Shown piece by piece: positions 1 through 8,069 of a stretch of DNA of 64,000 nucleotides (position 1 is the stretch's first letter; every line of letters begins with the position of its first letter). The notes under the pieces were generated by a model, which was not told the DNA's origin, made no database searches, and saw nothing but the letters and a program-made list of their open reading frames with translations. The DNA is from CAYMZZ01 sp964395095 (GTDB taxonomy: Bacteria; Bacteroidota; Bacteroidia; Chitinophagales; Chitinophagaceae): assembly GCA_964395095.1 (NCBI GenBank), contig CAYMZZ010000017.1:1-64000 (forward strand), read 5' to 3'. The position numbers and the translations under genes were made by a program.

Positions 1-563
<563 letters not shown>

Positions 564-610
564 TAATTTTTATTTTAGTGCTTCTTCTAACATTTCCCAA
601 TATGATCTTA

Positions 611-705
611 TTTAAGTCGTAAGTATTAAGTTTTAAGTAATAAGTTTAATCTGTTTTAAACCCCTGTCACTTAAAACTTATCACCAAAAACTTACCACTT
701 ATTAC
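611..705. repeat. Heptamer repeat island between 23S and 5S rRNA
   Basis: The left arm (611-648) is made of degenerate 7-base units of the form AAGTNNT. The right arm (669-705) carries the complementary ACTTAAA-type units, so the two can pair as an imperfect hairpin. It sits in the transcribed 23S-5S spacer, which holds no tRNA. The same repeat design recurs at seven other places in this window. Confidence 0.75.
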
Positions 706-710
706 ATTCT

Positions 711-821
711 TATGGTGGTTTTGCCGAGGGTGTTCACCTCTTCCCATACCGAACAGAGAAGTTAAGTCCCTCATGGCCGATGGTACTGCACAACAATGCG
801 GGAGAGTAGGTAGCTGCCATA
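711..821 (+). rRNA. rrf: 5S ribosomal RNA
   Basis: A 5S rRNA about 111 bases long. The ends pair in helix I (tatggtgg with ctgccata), and the internal stretch containing ccgaacagagaagttaag is characteristic of 5S. It follows 23S by about 150 bases and is followed at once by a strong terminator, so this is the end of an rrn operon. Confidence 0.95.
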
Positions 822-829
822 TTTATTGA

Positions 830-860
830 GCCCTGTAGCTTTGCTACGGGGCTTTTTTTT
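830..860 (+). terminator. Rho-independent terminator of the rrn operon
   Basis: The stem GCCCTGTAGC / GCTACGGGGC (one G-T pair) has a TTT loop and is followed by eight T residues. It lies 9 bases after the 5S gene. Confidence 0.92.
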
Positions 861-888
861 GCCCCTCAGTGAGGCTTTGTTTTTCGGT

Positions 889-1000
889 CATCTCTCGGGT
901 GCTGATGATTTTTAACGCAACGAACCCGCCAAGGCGAGGCAAGCGCAAAGAATCCGCAACGAACCTGCCTGCGGCAGGCAGGCGCGACGAGAGGCTGTAA
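889..1000 (-). repeat. Degenerate GxxExxY-cassette flank (repeat copy A) with two palindromic inserts
   Basis: On the minus strand this contains the same core as 4311-4356 (gcgcaaagaatccgcaacg, then cgcgacga-aggctg). Compared with that copy it carries two extra pieces of about 20 bases, at 924-942 and 962-982. The second holds a perfect palindrome with 9-base arms, cctgcctgc-g-gcaggcagg. About 20 bases downstream on the minus strand, at 891, lies ATGACCGAAAA, which matches the first codons of the GxxExxY remnant at 4131 and then decays. A 145-codon frame over 844-1281 is not believed to be a gene. The rest of 1001-1341 shows nothing recognisable. Confidence 0.55.
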
Positions 1001-1341
1001 GTACAGAGTTTCTCAGTTATGGCAGCCTGAAGTTGGTTTAAATCCAAAATCTTCTCGCTCAGGCATCGTATCGTCGCGCTCTTCGCGAATTTGTAGCGTC
1101 CGTTGCGGCAAAAACTTCCGGCGCAGGCATCCATCTCAAAAACCCGCAAAGTTTCAAGCACCCATAGGTGTCCTGAGTTGCCAAATAGTTGGCCATGGAA
1201 CAAAAAGCTTGCAGCAATTTGAAATTTTCCAGGGCGTCTGAATGTGTCGTGATGAGTTGTTTTTTTGTTCCGTATATTCATTGCACCGTTCGTGCGAGCC
1301 GGTCATAAAACCTGGGACGGTATCACCAATCGAGCATCCTT

Positions 1342-2076
1342 ATGCCTCCTGCCAATCCCCGCCGCCGAACCAGCTTTTTCCTGCTCATCAGTGTGCTCCT
1401 CCCGATTGCACTTACGGGATTTTCCAAAACATTCATCGCTCCTACCCTCAACGGCAGCTTCAAGGCACCCCCCATCGTGTATATCCATGGCGCCCTCGCC
1501 TTTGGCTGGGTAGCGCTTTTCCTGCTGCAGGCCTGGCTTGTTAAAACGCGAAGAACAAAGATCCACATGCGACTGGGTCGGCTGGGTTTTCTGATTGCCC
1601 TGGCGATTCTCCTAACGATGGTACCCATCGGACATTTCCAGGTCCAGAAAGACCTGGCTAATGGAGCAGGGGAGTTCGCTTACCCCGTACAATTAGGTAC
1701 CATCGTATCCGGCTTATTATTCTTCGGACTGGTATCCCTGGCTATCTACTGGCGCAAAAAACCGGCGGCGCATAAACGCATCATGGTGCTGGCTACAATC
1801 GTACTTCTTTGGCCCGCCTGGTTCCGGCTTCGGCATTTATTTCCCCAGATCCCCCGACCTGATATCTGGCTGGCACTTGTTGCCGCCGACAGCCTGATCC
1901 TTATTGCCTGGGCATGGGACTGGATTAAAAACAAGTCCATACACCCATCATGGCTCTATGCCGGCATCTTTGTGATTGTGGAGCAAAGCCTCGAAGTATT
2001 CGTGTATTTTGAATGGCAGGCATATCGGAATGTTTCGAAGTCTGTGTTTTTCTGGGTGGATGGCCTGATCGGGTGA
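1342..2076 (+). CDS. Multi-pass membrane protein of unknown function
   Basis: A 244-residue integral membrane protein. Hydrophobic segments lie near residues 11-30, 45-65, 78-98, 118-140, 148-165, 175-192 and 203-222, so about seven helices. Short basic loops (for example KTRRTKIHMRLGR and RKKPAAHKR) between helices suggest cytoplasmic faces. Its architecture recalls small uncharacterised bacterial membrane families of the DUF2306 kind, but no diagnostic motif was seen and no function is claimed. It starts at an ATG. No clear promoter match or Shine-Dalgarno was found, and the next gene is 174 bases away with its own promoter. Confidence 0.8.
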   Translation: MPPANPRRRTSFFLLISVLLPIALTGFSKTFIAPTLNGSFKAPPIVYIHGALAFGWVALFLLQAWLVKTRRTKIHMRLGRLGFLIALAILLTMVPIGHFQVQKDLANGAGEFAYPVQLGTIVSGLLFFGLVSLAIYWRKKPAAHKRIMVLATIVLLWPAWFRLRHLFPQIPRPDIWLALVAADSLILIAWAWDWIKNKSIHPSWLYAGIFVIVEQSLEVFVYFEWQAYRNVSKSVFFWVDGLIG

Positions 2077-2216
2077 AAGCAATAGATATTGCTTACTACA
2101 AGTTTATATTTTCAGCTTATTGTTGACCCGGTGGGATACTTGCTGTAATATCTTCATCGCCCATTAGAATCCGCCTTTTTGGATGGCTTTCATGATGTCA
2201 ATTCATTCTATTCGCT

Positions 2217-2246
2217 TTGCGTAATTGTGATTTTTTTGTAGATTTA
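2217..2246 (+). promoter_or_regulatory. Bacteroidetes-type promoter for the gene at 2251
   Basis: TTG (2217-2219), a 19-base spacer, then TAGATTTA (2239-2246), a 7 of 8 match to TAnnTTTG. The start codon is only 4 bases further on, which implies a very short or absent leader. Confidence 0.55.
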
Positions 2247-2250
2247 AAGT

Positions 2251-2769
2251 ATGTCCTTAATCACCTATCGATCTGAAAGGGTGGCCAGCCGCTGGCGCCT
2301 GGTGCGCTGGGAAATCTTTCAATCAGTCTGGGGTTATTGCATCTTGGTTTCTTATAACTACCTTGCTCACCAATTCTTCCCCCATTTTTCTTTGGCATGG
2401 CCTAAGCTGTTCGAAATAACTGCGATCAGTATAATTCTGTTTATTATTTTGTTGGTTTTTCCCAGAAGCAGGTTTTATGTCAACGAGGTAAAGGTTAATG
2501 AAATGGAACGATTTATTTCCATACGCTACTACCACCCCTATGATGGCTATATGGACGAAAAGATACCCTTCGATCAGCTTCAGGTCAGGCTTAGCCGAAA
2601 TTTATTGACCAATAAGATCTCTCAAGTGGAGTTGTTCTCCAAAAAAACCGGCGCCTTGTCTATTGAATCTGGCAGGTATTCGCTTTCATCCAGGGAGATA
2701 GAAGAATTGGGAAACCTGCTGGAGTCCATCACATTCCCAAAAAACTCCCGGAAGGGGATAGTAAAATAG
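2251..2769 (+). CDS. Hypothetical membrane-anchored protein
   Basis: A 172-residue protein with two hydrophobic segments near residues 25-45 and 53-72. A soluble C-terminal half (about 75-172) follows and looks like a small beta-rich domain, possibly PH-like as in other bacterial two-helix proteins of this shape (inference from layout only). No catalytic motif was recognised. It ends 21 bases before the M19 dipeptidase gene, so the two are probably cotranscribed. Confidence 0.7.
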   Translation: MSLITYRSERVASRWRLVRWEIFQSVWGYCILVSYNYLAHQFFPHFSLAWPKLFEITAISIILFIILLVFPRSRFYVNEVKVNEMERFISIRYYHPYDGYMDEKIPFDQLQVRLSRNLLTNKISQVELFSKKTGALSIESGRYSLSSREIEELGNLLESITFPKNSRKGIVK

Positions 2770-2790
2770 GAACTGTCGAATTTCTTTATT

Positions 2791-3987
2791 ATGCATATTT
2801 CTTTTTGTATCGTTGCCATCTTATTTGCGCTTATATCGGAAGCACAAACTGTTACAAGGCAATACAAACTTTCCGAAGATGCTGCAAGGAAAATAGTGGA
2901 AAATGCTATCGCATCAGCTCCGGTGATAGATGGCCACAACGACATATTCGTTCATTTTATGGGCTGCAAAGTTTGTCCGCGCAGCCTGCAGGACTATCGA
3001 CTTGATACCATCAACGCCGGGCATACCGATATTCCCCGGCTTCGTAAAGGCGGAGTGGGTGCTCTTTTAGTAAATGTATACGGCGAGGATTCGGGAAGAT
3101 TATCCTACTCGCATGCATGGGAATTGCTCGATCAGTTAGGCAAAGAGTATCATGGAGATTTAAAGGTTGTTCGTAACAGCCGGGAACTGGAGTCTACCAT
3201 GAAATCGGGTAAAATAGGTCTGTTGGTTAGCCTGGAAGGGGCGGTTCGCCTCAATAACGACACAGCCCTTTTGCGTAAATATTATGACAAGGGCTTACGG
3301 AGTGTCACTTTTGCATATAAGACCAATGATCTCGCCGATGGTAGTGATGATACGGTCAGGCATCATGGTATATCTGAGGTTGGCAAGTTGATGGTGAAGC
3401 AGATGAACGATCTTGGTGTATTGATTGATATGAGCCACATATCATCGGAAGCCATGCAAGCAATCTTGAAAACAACCCGCGCCCCCGTAATCTTCAGCCA
3501 CTCCAATGCAAGAAGCCTTTGCGATATTAATCGAAATGTTTCTGACGACATTTTAGTGAAATTAAAAATGAACCGTGGCCTCATCATGCTTACTATGGTT
3601 CCCTATTTTGTGAAAAAGGAACACATGCTATGGCTGGAAGAGGGGGATTCAGTGTATGAAAAAGCTCATAAAGATTATCCTGGTAAGCAGGAAATGGTGG
3701 ATAGAATTATGATGGTTTGGGAGAAGGAAAATCCAGAGCCATATGTGGGGATTGAGGACCTGGCGGATCATTTCGACTATGTAAAAAACCTGATAGGTGT
3801 AGATTACATCGGTATAGCCGGCGACTTTGACGGAATCAGTTTTACGATCAGGGGTCTGCAGGATGTGTCCACTTTCCCGGCATTGTTGACGGAATTAGCT
3901 CGCAGGGGATGGACTTTTAGCGACTTACAGAAAATAAGTTCAGGGAATTTCTTACGGGTATTCAGAGAAGTGGAAAGCTTAAGATAG
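2791..3987 (+). CDS. Membrane dipeptidase, peptidase family M19
   Basis: A 398-residue zinc dipeptidase of the renal dipeptidase family, predicted to cleave dipeptides in the periplasm. The N-terminus is a signal peptide ending near ISEAQ (residue 19). Metal-binding motif VIDGHND carries His49 and Asp51, the bridging glutamate is in SLEGAVR (about 150), a further metal or substrate region is SHSNARSLCDINRN (about 235), and the conserved DFDG lies near 344. The length is normal for the family. The last codons abut a decayed GxxExxY gene on the other strand, but the dipeptidase appears intact. Confidence 0.93.
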   Translation: MHISFCIVAILFALISEAQTVTRQYKLSEDAARKIVENAIASAPVIDGHNDIFVHFMGCKVCPRSLQDYRLDTINAGHTDIPRLRKGGVGALLVNVYGEDSGRLSYSHAWELLDQLGKEYHGDLKVVRNSRELESTMKSGKIGLLVSLEGAVRLNNDTALLRKYYDKGLRSVTFAYKTNDLADGSDDTVRHHGISEVGKLMVKQMNDLGVLIDMSHISSEAMQAILKTTRAPVIFSHSNARSLCDINRNVSDDILVKLKMNRGLIMLTMVPYFVKKEHMLWLEEGDSVYEKAHKDYPGKQEMVDRIMMVWEKENPEPYVGIEDLADHFDYVKNLIGVDYIGIAGDFDGISFTIRGLQDVSTFPALLTELARRGWTFSDLQKISSGNFLRVFREVESLR

Positions 3988-4131
3988 GTGAGCACCTGCG
4001 CCAAATGCACATCATTTAATTCCTGAACACTTTTTACTTCGATAAGCACTCTCCAATAGTCCTGGTCCAAGGGTTTTGTGGACTTTAAAGCAGGCATCCA
4101 GGATCAAACTTGATATTTCGTTTTCGGTCAT
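3980..4131 (-). pseudogene. GxxExxY protein remnant with internal deletion
   Basis: Reading from the ATG at 4131 the minus strand gives MTENEISSLILDACFKVHK and then TLGPGLLESAY, the typical start of GxxExxY family proteins. The frame then breaks. In another frame the same region continues with VLIEVKSVQELNDVHLAQV and LTYLKLS, the family's C-terminal half. The two halves meet at GTGCTTATC (4041-4049), so an internal part of very roughly 150 bases appears deleted, and the last residues run into the end of the dipeptidase gene. This is read directly from translation; the deletion mechanism is inference. GxxExxY proteins are common in Bacteroidetes and their role is unsettled. Confidence 0.8.
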
Positions 4132-4310
4132 GTCCCTATTCTTTCGTTTAGAAATGTCATATCCCATTTTGAAGTTCAACTTACCAGGTTAATGTTCCAT
4201 GGTTTTTACAGCGAAAGGGGATGTTGAAATAGGCAAATATGAGCGGGGTTTTTCCCGAATCTGAAAATTGGTCCGCGCTGGCAGGTAACTCGCTATGCTG
4301 GGTAGCTATT

Positions 4311-4356
4311 ACCGCAACGAGCGCAAAGAATCCGCAACGTTCGCGACGATAGGCTG
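4311..4356 (-). repeat. GxxExxY-cassette flank (repeat copy B)
   Basis: Shares gcgcaaagaatccgcaacg (4321-4339) and cgcgacga(t)aggctg with copy A at 889-1000 but lacks the two palindromic inserts found there. It lies 180 bases upstream, on the minus strand, of the GxxExxY remnant. The rest of the 3988-4412 gap shows nothing else recognisable. Confidence 0.6.
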
Positions 4357-4412
4357 AAAGATATCTTTAACTTGCTCCTTTTCCATTGATTCGACAAAGA
4401 GTTTAATTGCTA

Positions 4413-5432
4413 ATGACTTTCGATAATATGACCTTTCGCTGGTTCGGTATCCTGAGCTTTTCGTGTATTTTGTTTGCATCCTTCCGTGAACAGCCACTGC
4501 AGCGATTTGAACTTAGCGGTCGTGCACAGGGCACTACCTGGCAAATAACTTATTATGCCGGCGACTCCCTTAATCTGATGCCAGAAATCAGCCGCATACT
4601 CAGCGAGGTGGATCAGTCGCTTTCCCTTTATCAACCCCAGTCGCTCGTCAATCGATGGAATCAGTCGAAGCGTGGATTGAAGGTGGATCATCATTTCAGG
4701 CAGGTGCTAAAAAAAGCCATTGATGTATTTTACGACACAGAAGGGTTTTTTGATATTACCGTGTTCCCGCTCACTTCGGCCTGGGGCTTCGGTCCGCAGA
4801 AGCCGGATGCCATGCCTGATTCAGCGGATATTCAATCCATACTTCCCTGCATCCATACAAATCTGCTAGCTGTACGGGGCAGCAGGATCCGAAAGAAAAA
4901 ACCCTGTGTGCAAATAGACCCCAACGGAATTGCCCAGGGCTATACGGTTGACCTGTTGGCCCGGCTCCTGGAAAGCCGTGGAATAGAGAATTACCTTGTT
5001 GAATTGGGCGGGGAAATAAGGGTTCGCGGACGCAAGTTTCCTTCCGGCGAAAAAATGAGCATCGGTATTGAGGCACCCGGCGAGGAGGCCCTGTATCCGG
5101 TGCTTCAGAAGAAACTGTATCTGGAGTCGGGTGCCATTACCAGTTCGGGGAATTACCGCCGCTACCTGGAAGCGGATGGAAAAAGGATTACTCATTTGCT
5201 GGATCCCCATACGGGTTATCCCATCGACAATGAGCTGATATCGGTAACGCTCATTGCCCCGGATGCCATCACGGCCGACGCATACGATAATGCGCTCATG
5301 GCCATGGGGCTCAAAAAAGCAATGGAGTGGGTGGAATCAAGACCCGATTTGGCGGCATTCTTCATATTTCAGCAGGATCATCAGGTTCGGGATACCATGA
5401 CCAGCAGATTTAAACAGTTTCTGCAACCATAA
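4413..5432 (+). CDS. apbE: FAD:protein FMN transferase (ApbE family)
   Basis: About 339 residues. ApbE enzymes attach FMN from FAD covalently to threonines of target flavoproteins outside the inner membrane. Visible motifs include the N-terminal GTTWQITYYA, the central DPNGIAQGYTVD, the flavin-binding ELGGEIRVRG, SGAITSSGNYRR, THLLDPHTGYP and the metal-binding ADAYDNALMAMG near the C-terminus. A hydrophobic N-terminus (FGILSFSCILFASF) suggests export. ATG at 4413 is chosen; ATG 4428 is also possible, giving a cleaner signal sequence. No Nqr or Rnf target gene is present in this window. The next gene follows 28 bases later. Confidence 0.93.
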   Translation: MTFDNMTFRWFGILSFSCILFASFREQPLQRFELSGRAQGTTWQITYYAGDSLNLMPEISRILSEVDQSLSLYQPQSLVNRWNQSKRGLKVDHHFRQVLKKAIDVFYDTEGFFDITVFPLTSAWGFGPQKPDAMPDSADIQSILPCIHTNLLAVRGSRIRKKKPCVQIDPNGIAQGYTVDLLARLLESRGIENYLVELGGEIRVRGRKFPSGEKMSIGIEAPGEEALYPVLQKKLYLESGAITSSGNYRRYLEADGKRITHLLDPHTGYPIDNELISVTLIAPDAITADAYDNALMAMGLKKAMEWVESRPDLAAFFIFQQDHQVRDTMTSRFKQFLQP

Positions 5433-5460
5433 GCCTGCCAAACTTTGTACATTTGAAACA

Positions 5461-6651
5461 ATGCAAAGAAGAGAATTTTTGGAAAAGACATCCTGGATCC
5501 TCGGTGGAATGGCCCTGATGCCGGGAATGTCGGCAAAAGCATCCTCGCCGCTTCGCGTGGGCATCATTGGCTGTGGCGACAGGGGACTGGGTATTATGGA
5601 AGTGATGCAGGATTTACCCGAATTCTTCCAGGTAACCGGTCTCTGCGATATCCTCGCATTCAGGCTGGAGAATGCGCGTAAGGCGAGGGGAGGAGATAAG
5701 GCCCGAAGCACGGCCGATTACCGACAACTGCTCGACGATCCGAATACCGATGCCGTGGTGATTGCCACTTCGCTTCATGCGCATTATCCTATTGCGGCGG
5801 ATGCCCTAAAGGCGGGTAAGCATATCTATCTCGAAAAAACCATGACATGGTCTATTGAGGAAGCCCTCAAACTGGTGCAGCTTAGCCGGCAATACCCAAA
5901 ACAGATCATCCTGGTGGGACACCAGTACCGCTATACACCGCTCTATTTCAAAGTGCGGGAGATGATACAATCGGGCTACCTGGGCGATGTAACGCAAATT
6001 GATTGCCGATGGGATCGAAACTGGAACTGGCGCAGACCCGTACCTTCCGGCTATACCGACGAACAGGTGAACTGGCGGATGTATAGAAAATATTCCGGAG
6101 GATTAGCGGCTGAACTGCTTTCGCATCAAATGGATTTTATCAACTGGGCATTCGATACGCATCCTGATTTCGTGATGGGCACAGGGGGTATTGATCATTA
6201 TCAGGATGGAAGAGAGACCCACGATAATGTGCAGGTGGTTTTGCGTTACAACCAAAAGGGTATGATTGGGAATTTTGGAGCCACCTGTGGCAATGCGCAT
6301 GAAGGATATATTTTCAAAATAAAGGGCACGCGTGGCATGGTTTCCCTGCTGCCACATAAGGGCGCTTTTTATCCGGAATCGGCCGCGAAAAAGGAGCTGC
6401 AAACGGTGGATGGGGTAACGGGTGCCACCAAACTGGAATGGAACCAGGATGGAGGCATTACCATCCTGAATGAACCCATGAAAGACGGCACCTGGTATGC
6501 GCTGAAGGAATTTTATGCCAGCATACTGGAAAAGAAAGTGCCCGTTTCAAATGTGCTCACCGGCGCCAGCACTGCTATTTGCGTACACCTTTCCAACCAG
6601 GCCATTTTCGAAAAGAAGATAGTAAACTGGAAAAAGGAATACAATCTCTAA
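5461..6651 (+). CDS. Gfo/Idh/MocA-family oxidoreductase, exported
   Basis: A 396-residue NAD(P)-dependent sugar or sugar-acid oxidoreductase family member. The N-terminus QRREFLEKTSWILGGMALM resembles a Tat signal. The Rossmann start is RVGIIGCGDRGLG (about 33-45), the family EK motif is in HIYLEKTM (about 120), and the C-terminal alpha/beta domain contains RWDRNWNWRRP and AAELLSHQMDFINWA. Exact substrate cannot be read. A good -7 element, TACATTTG (5448-5455), ends 5 bases before the ATG but lacks a clear -33 box. It is followed after 37 bases by a double DUF1080 gene, suggesting joint work on oxidised glycosides. Confidence 0.88.
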   Translation: MQRREFLEKTSWILGGMALMPGMSAKASSPLRVGIIGCGDRGLGIMEVMQDLPEFFQVTGLCDILAFRLENARKARGGDKARSTADYRQLLDDPNTDAVVIATSLHAHYPIAADALKAGKHIYLEKTMTWSIEEALKLVQLSRQYPKQIILVGHQYRYTPLYFKVREMIQSGYLGDVTQIDCRWDRNWNWRRPVPSGYTDEQVNWRMYRKYSGGLAAELLSHQMDFINWAFDTHPDFVMGTGGIDHYQDGRETHDNVQVVLRYNQKGMIGNFGATCGNAHEGYIFKIKGTRGMVSLLPHKGAFYPESAAKKELQTVDGVTGATKLEWNQDGGITILNEPMKDGTWYALKEFYASILEKKVPVSNVLTGASTAICVHLSNQAIFEKKIVNWKKEYNL

Positions 6652-6688
6652 GGCATTACCATATTCACTAATACTCAGCAAGTAACTC

Positions 6689-8053
6689 ATGAAAAAACTT
6701 AGCCTCGTTATATTGGTTCTGTTAGTGACCGGCCTCATGTATAGTCAGGCCCAGGGTTGGACAGAATTATTTGACGGCAAAACTTTGAATGGCTGGAAGC
6801 AACTGACGGGTACCGCCAAATTTGAGGTGAAAGATGGCGCCATTATGGGCACCACTGTTCCCAACAGCCCGAATAGCTTTCTGGTAACTGATAAATCCTA
6901 TGGCGATTTTGCCCTGGAGCTGGAAGTGCTGATAGAAGATGCGGGATCCAACTCCGGTATCCAGTTCAGAAGTCAGTTCGATGCTGCCGGCAACAATGGC
7001 AAGGGCCGGGTATATGGCTATCAGTATGAGTTAGATCCATCGGATCGGCGATGGTCGGCGGGTATTTATGATGAGGGAAGAAGGGATTGGCTCTATCCTT
7101 TGTCGCTGAATGCATCGGCGCAAAAGCAATTGCACACAGGTGTGTTTCACAAGGTTCGCATTGAATGCAGGGGCAACGATATTCGGACCTGGATCAATAA
7201 ACAACCGGCCGCCCACCTGATTGACGCGGTGGATGCCAACGGCTTTATAGCCCTGCAGGTGCACAGTATCAGTGATTCGAAGATGGCGGGCAAACGCATC
7301 TGGTGGAGAAATATCCGCATTCAAACGGGCAAAGTAAACTGGACCGAGTTTCCCCGGGAAGTTTTTGTAGTAAATACAGGCATCAACCAGCTTTCGGAAT
7401 TTGAGAAGAAAGCCGGATGGTCCTTATTATTTGATGGAAAATCTTCAAAGGGATGGAAAGGCGCCTATAAGCCCGGTTTCCCCGAAAAAGGCTGGGAGAT
7501 CGCCGATGGTGAATTGCGGGTATTGTCATCAGGAGGCGCCGAGTCCACCAATGGCGGCGATATTGTAACCAGGGAAAAATACAGGGCTTTCGATCTCTCC
7601 TTTGAGTTCAAACTCTCGCCCGGCGCCAATAGCGGGCTGAAATATTTTGTGACCCTGAAGGAGAATAATCCCGGATCGGCCATTGGTCTCGAATACCAGT
7701 TGCTCGACGACGATAAACATCCCGATGCCAAAATGGGCCGCGATGGTAATCGCACCCTCGCTTCACTTTACGATCTTATCCGTGCCGACAAACAAACCCG
7801 CTTTGTGCGCCAACCCGGTGAATGGAACCGCGGCCGAGTTGTTGTTTTTCCCGACAACCGAGTGGAACACTACCTGAATGGGGTAAAAGTGGTGGAATAC
7901 ATCCGCGGTTCACAGTCCTATCGCGATCTTGTAGCGATCAGCAAATACAAAGTATGGCCCAACTTTGGCGAAGCCCCCGAAGGGCATATTCTTTTGCAGG
8001 ATCATGGAGATGCGGTGAGTTTCCGGAGTATTAAGATCAGAGAATTGAAATGA
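6689..8053 (+). CDS. Tandem DUF1080 protein (putative 3-keto-glycoside-active enzyme)
   Basis: A 454-residue secreted protein with a signal peptide (residues 1-22) and two DUF1080 beta-jellyroll domains. The first begins GWTELFDGKTLNGW (about 24) and the second GWSLLFDGKSSKGW (about 242). Each holds the typical NSGIQFRSQF or NSGLKYFVTL strand, an EYQ(Y/L)LDD/ELD stretch and a late FRSIKIREL-type or WWRNIRIQ-type strand. DUF1080 proteins have been linked to cleavage of 3-keto-glycosides made by partner oxidoreductases. The upstream Gfo/Idh gene fits that pairing, but substrate and activity here are inference. Two-domain fusions can be real duplications of a single-domain ancestor. Confidence 0.87.
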   Translation: MKKLSLVILVLLVTGLMYSQAQGWTELFDGKTLNGWKQLTGTAKFEVKDGAIMGTTVPNSPNSFLVTDKSYGDFALELEVLIEDAGSNSGIQFRSQFDAAGNNGKGRVYGYQYELDPSDRRWSAGIYDEGRRDWLYPLSLNASAQKQLHTGVFHKVRIECRGNDIRTWINKQPAAHLIDAVDANGFIALQVHSISDSKMAGKRIWWRNIRIQTGKVNWTEFPREVFVVNTGINQLSEFEKKAGWSLLFDGKSSKGWKGAYKPGFPEKGWEIADGELRVLSSGGAESTNGGDIVTREKYRAFDLSFEFKLSPGANSGLKYFVTLKENNPGSAIGLEYQLLDDDKHPDAKMGRDGNRTLASLYDLIRADKQTRFVRQPGEWNRGRVVVFPDNRVEHYLNGVKVVEYIRGSQSYRDLVAISKYKVWPNFGEAPEGHILLQDHGDAVSFRSIKIRELK

Positions 8054-8069
8054 AGGTTGTATGCAGCCA

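Noticed and set aside
564..710. tRNA gene in the 23S-5S spacer
   Set aside because: No cloverleaf or CCA-proximal pattern; the space is filled by AT-rich heptamers.
844..1281. 145-codon minus-strand frame after the rrn terminator
   Set aside because: It runs through a dispersed repeat with palindromic inserts and the terminator; no domain is seen.
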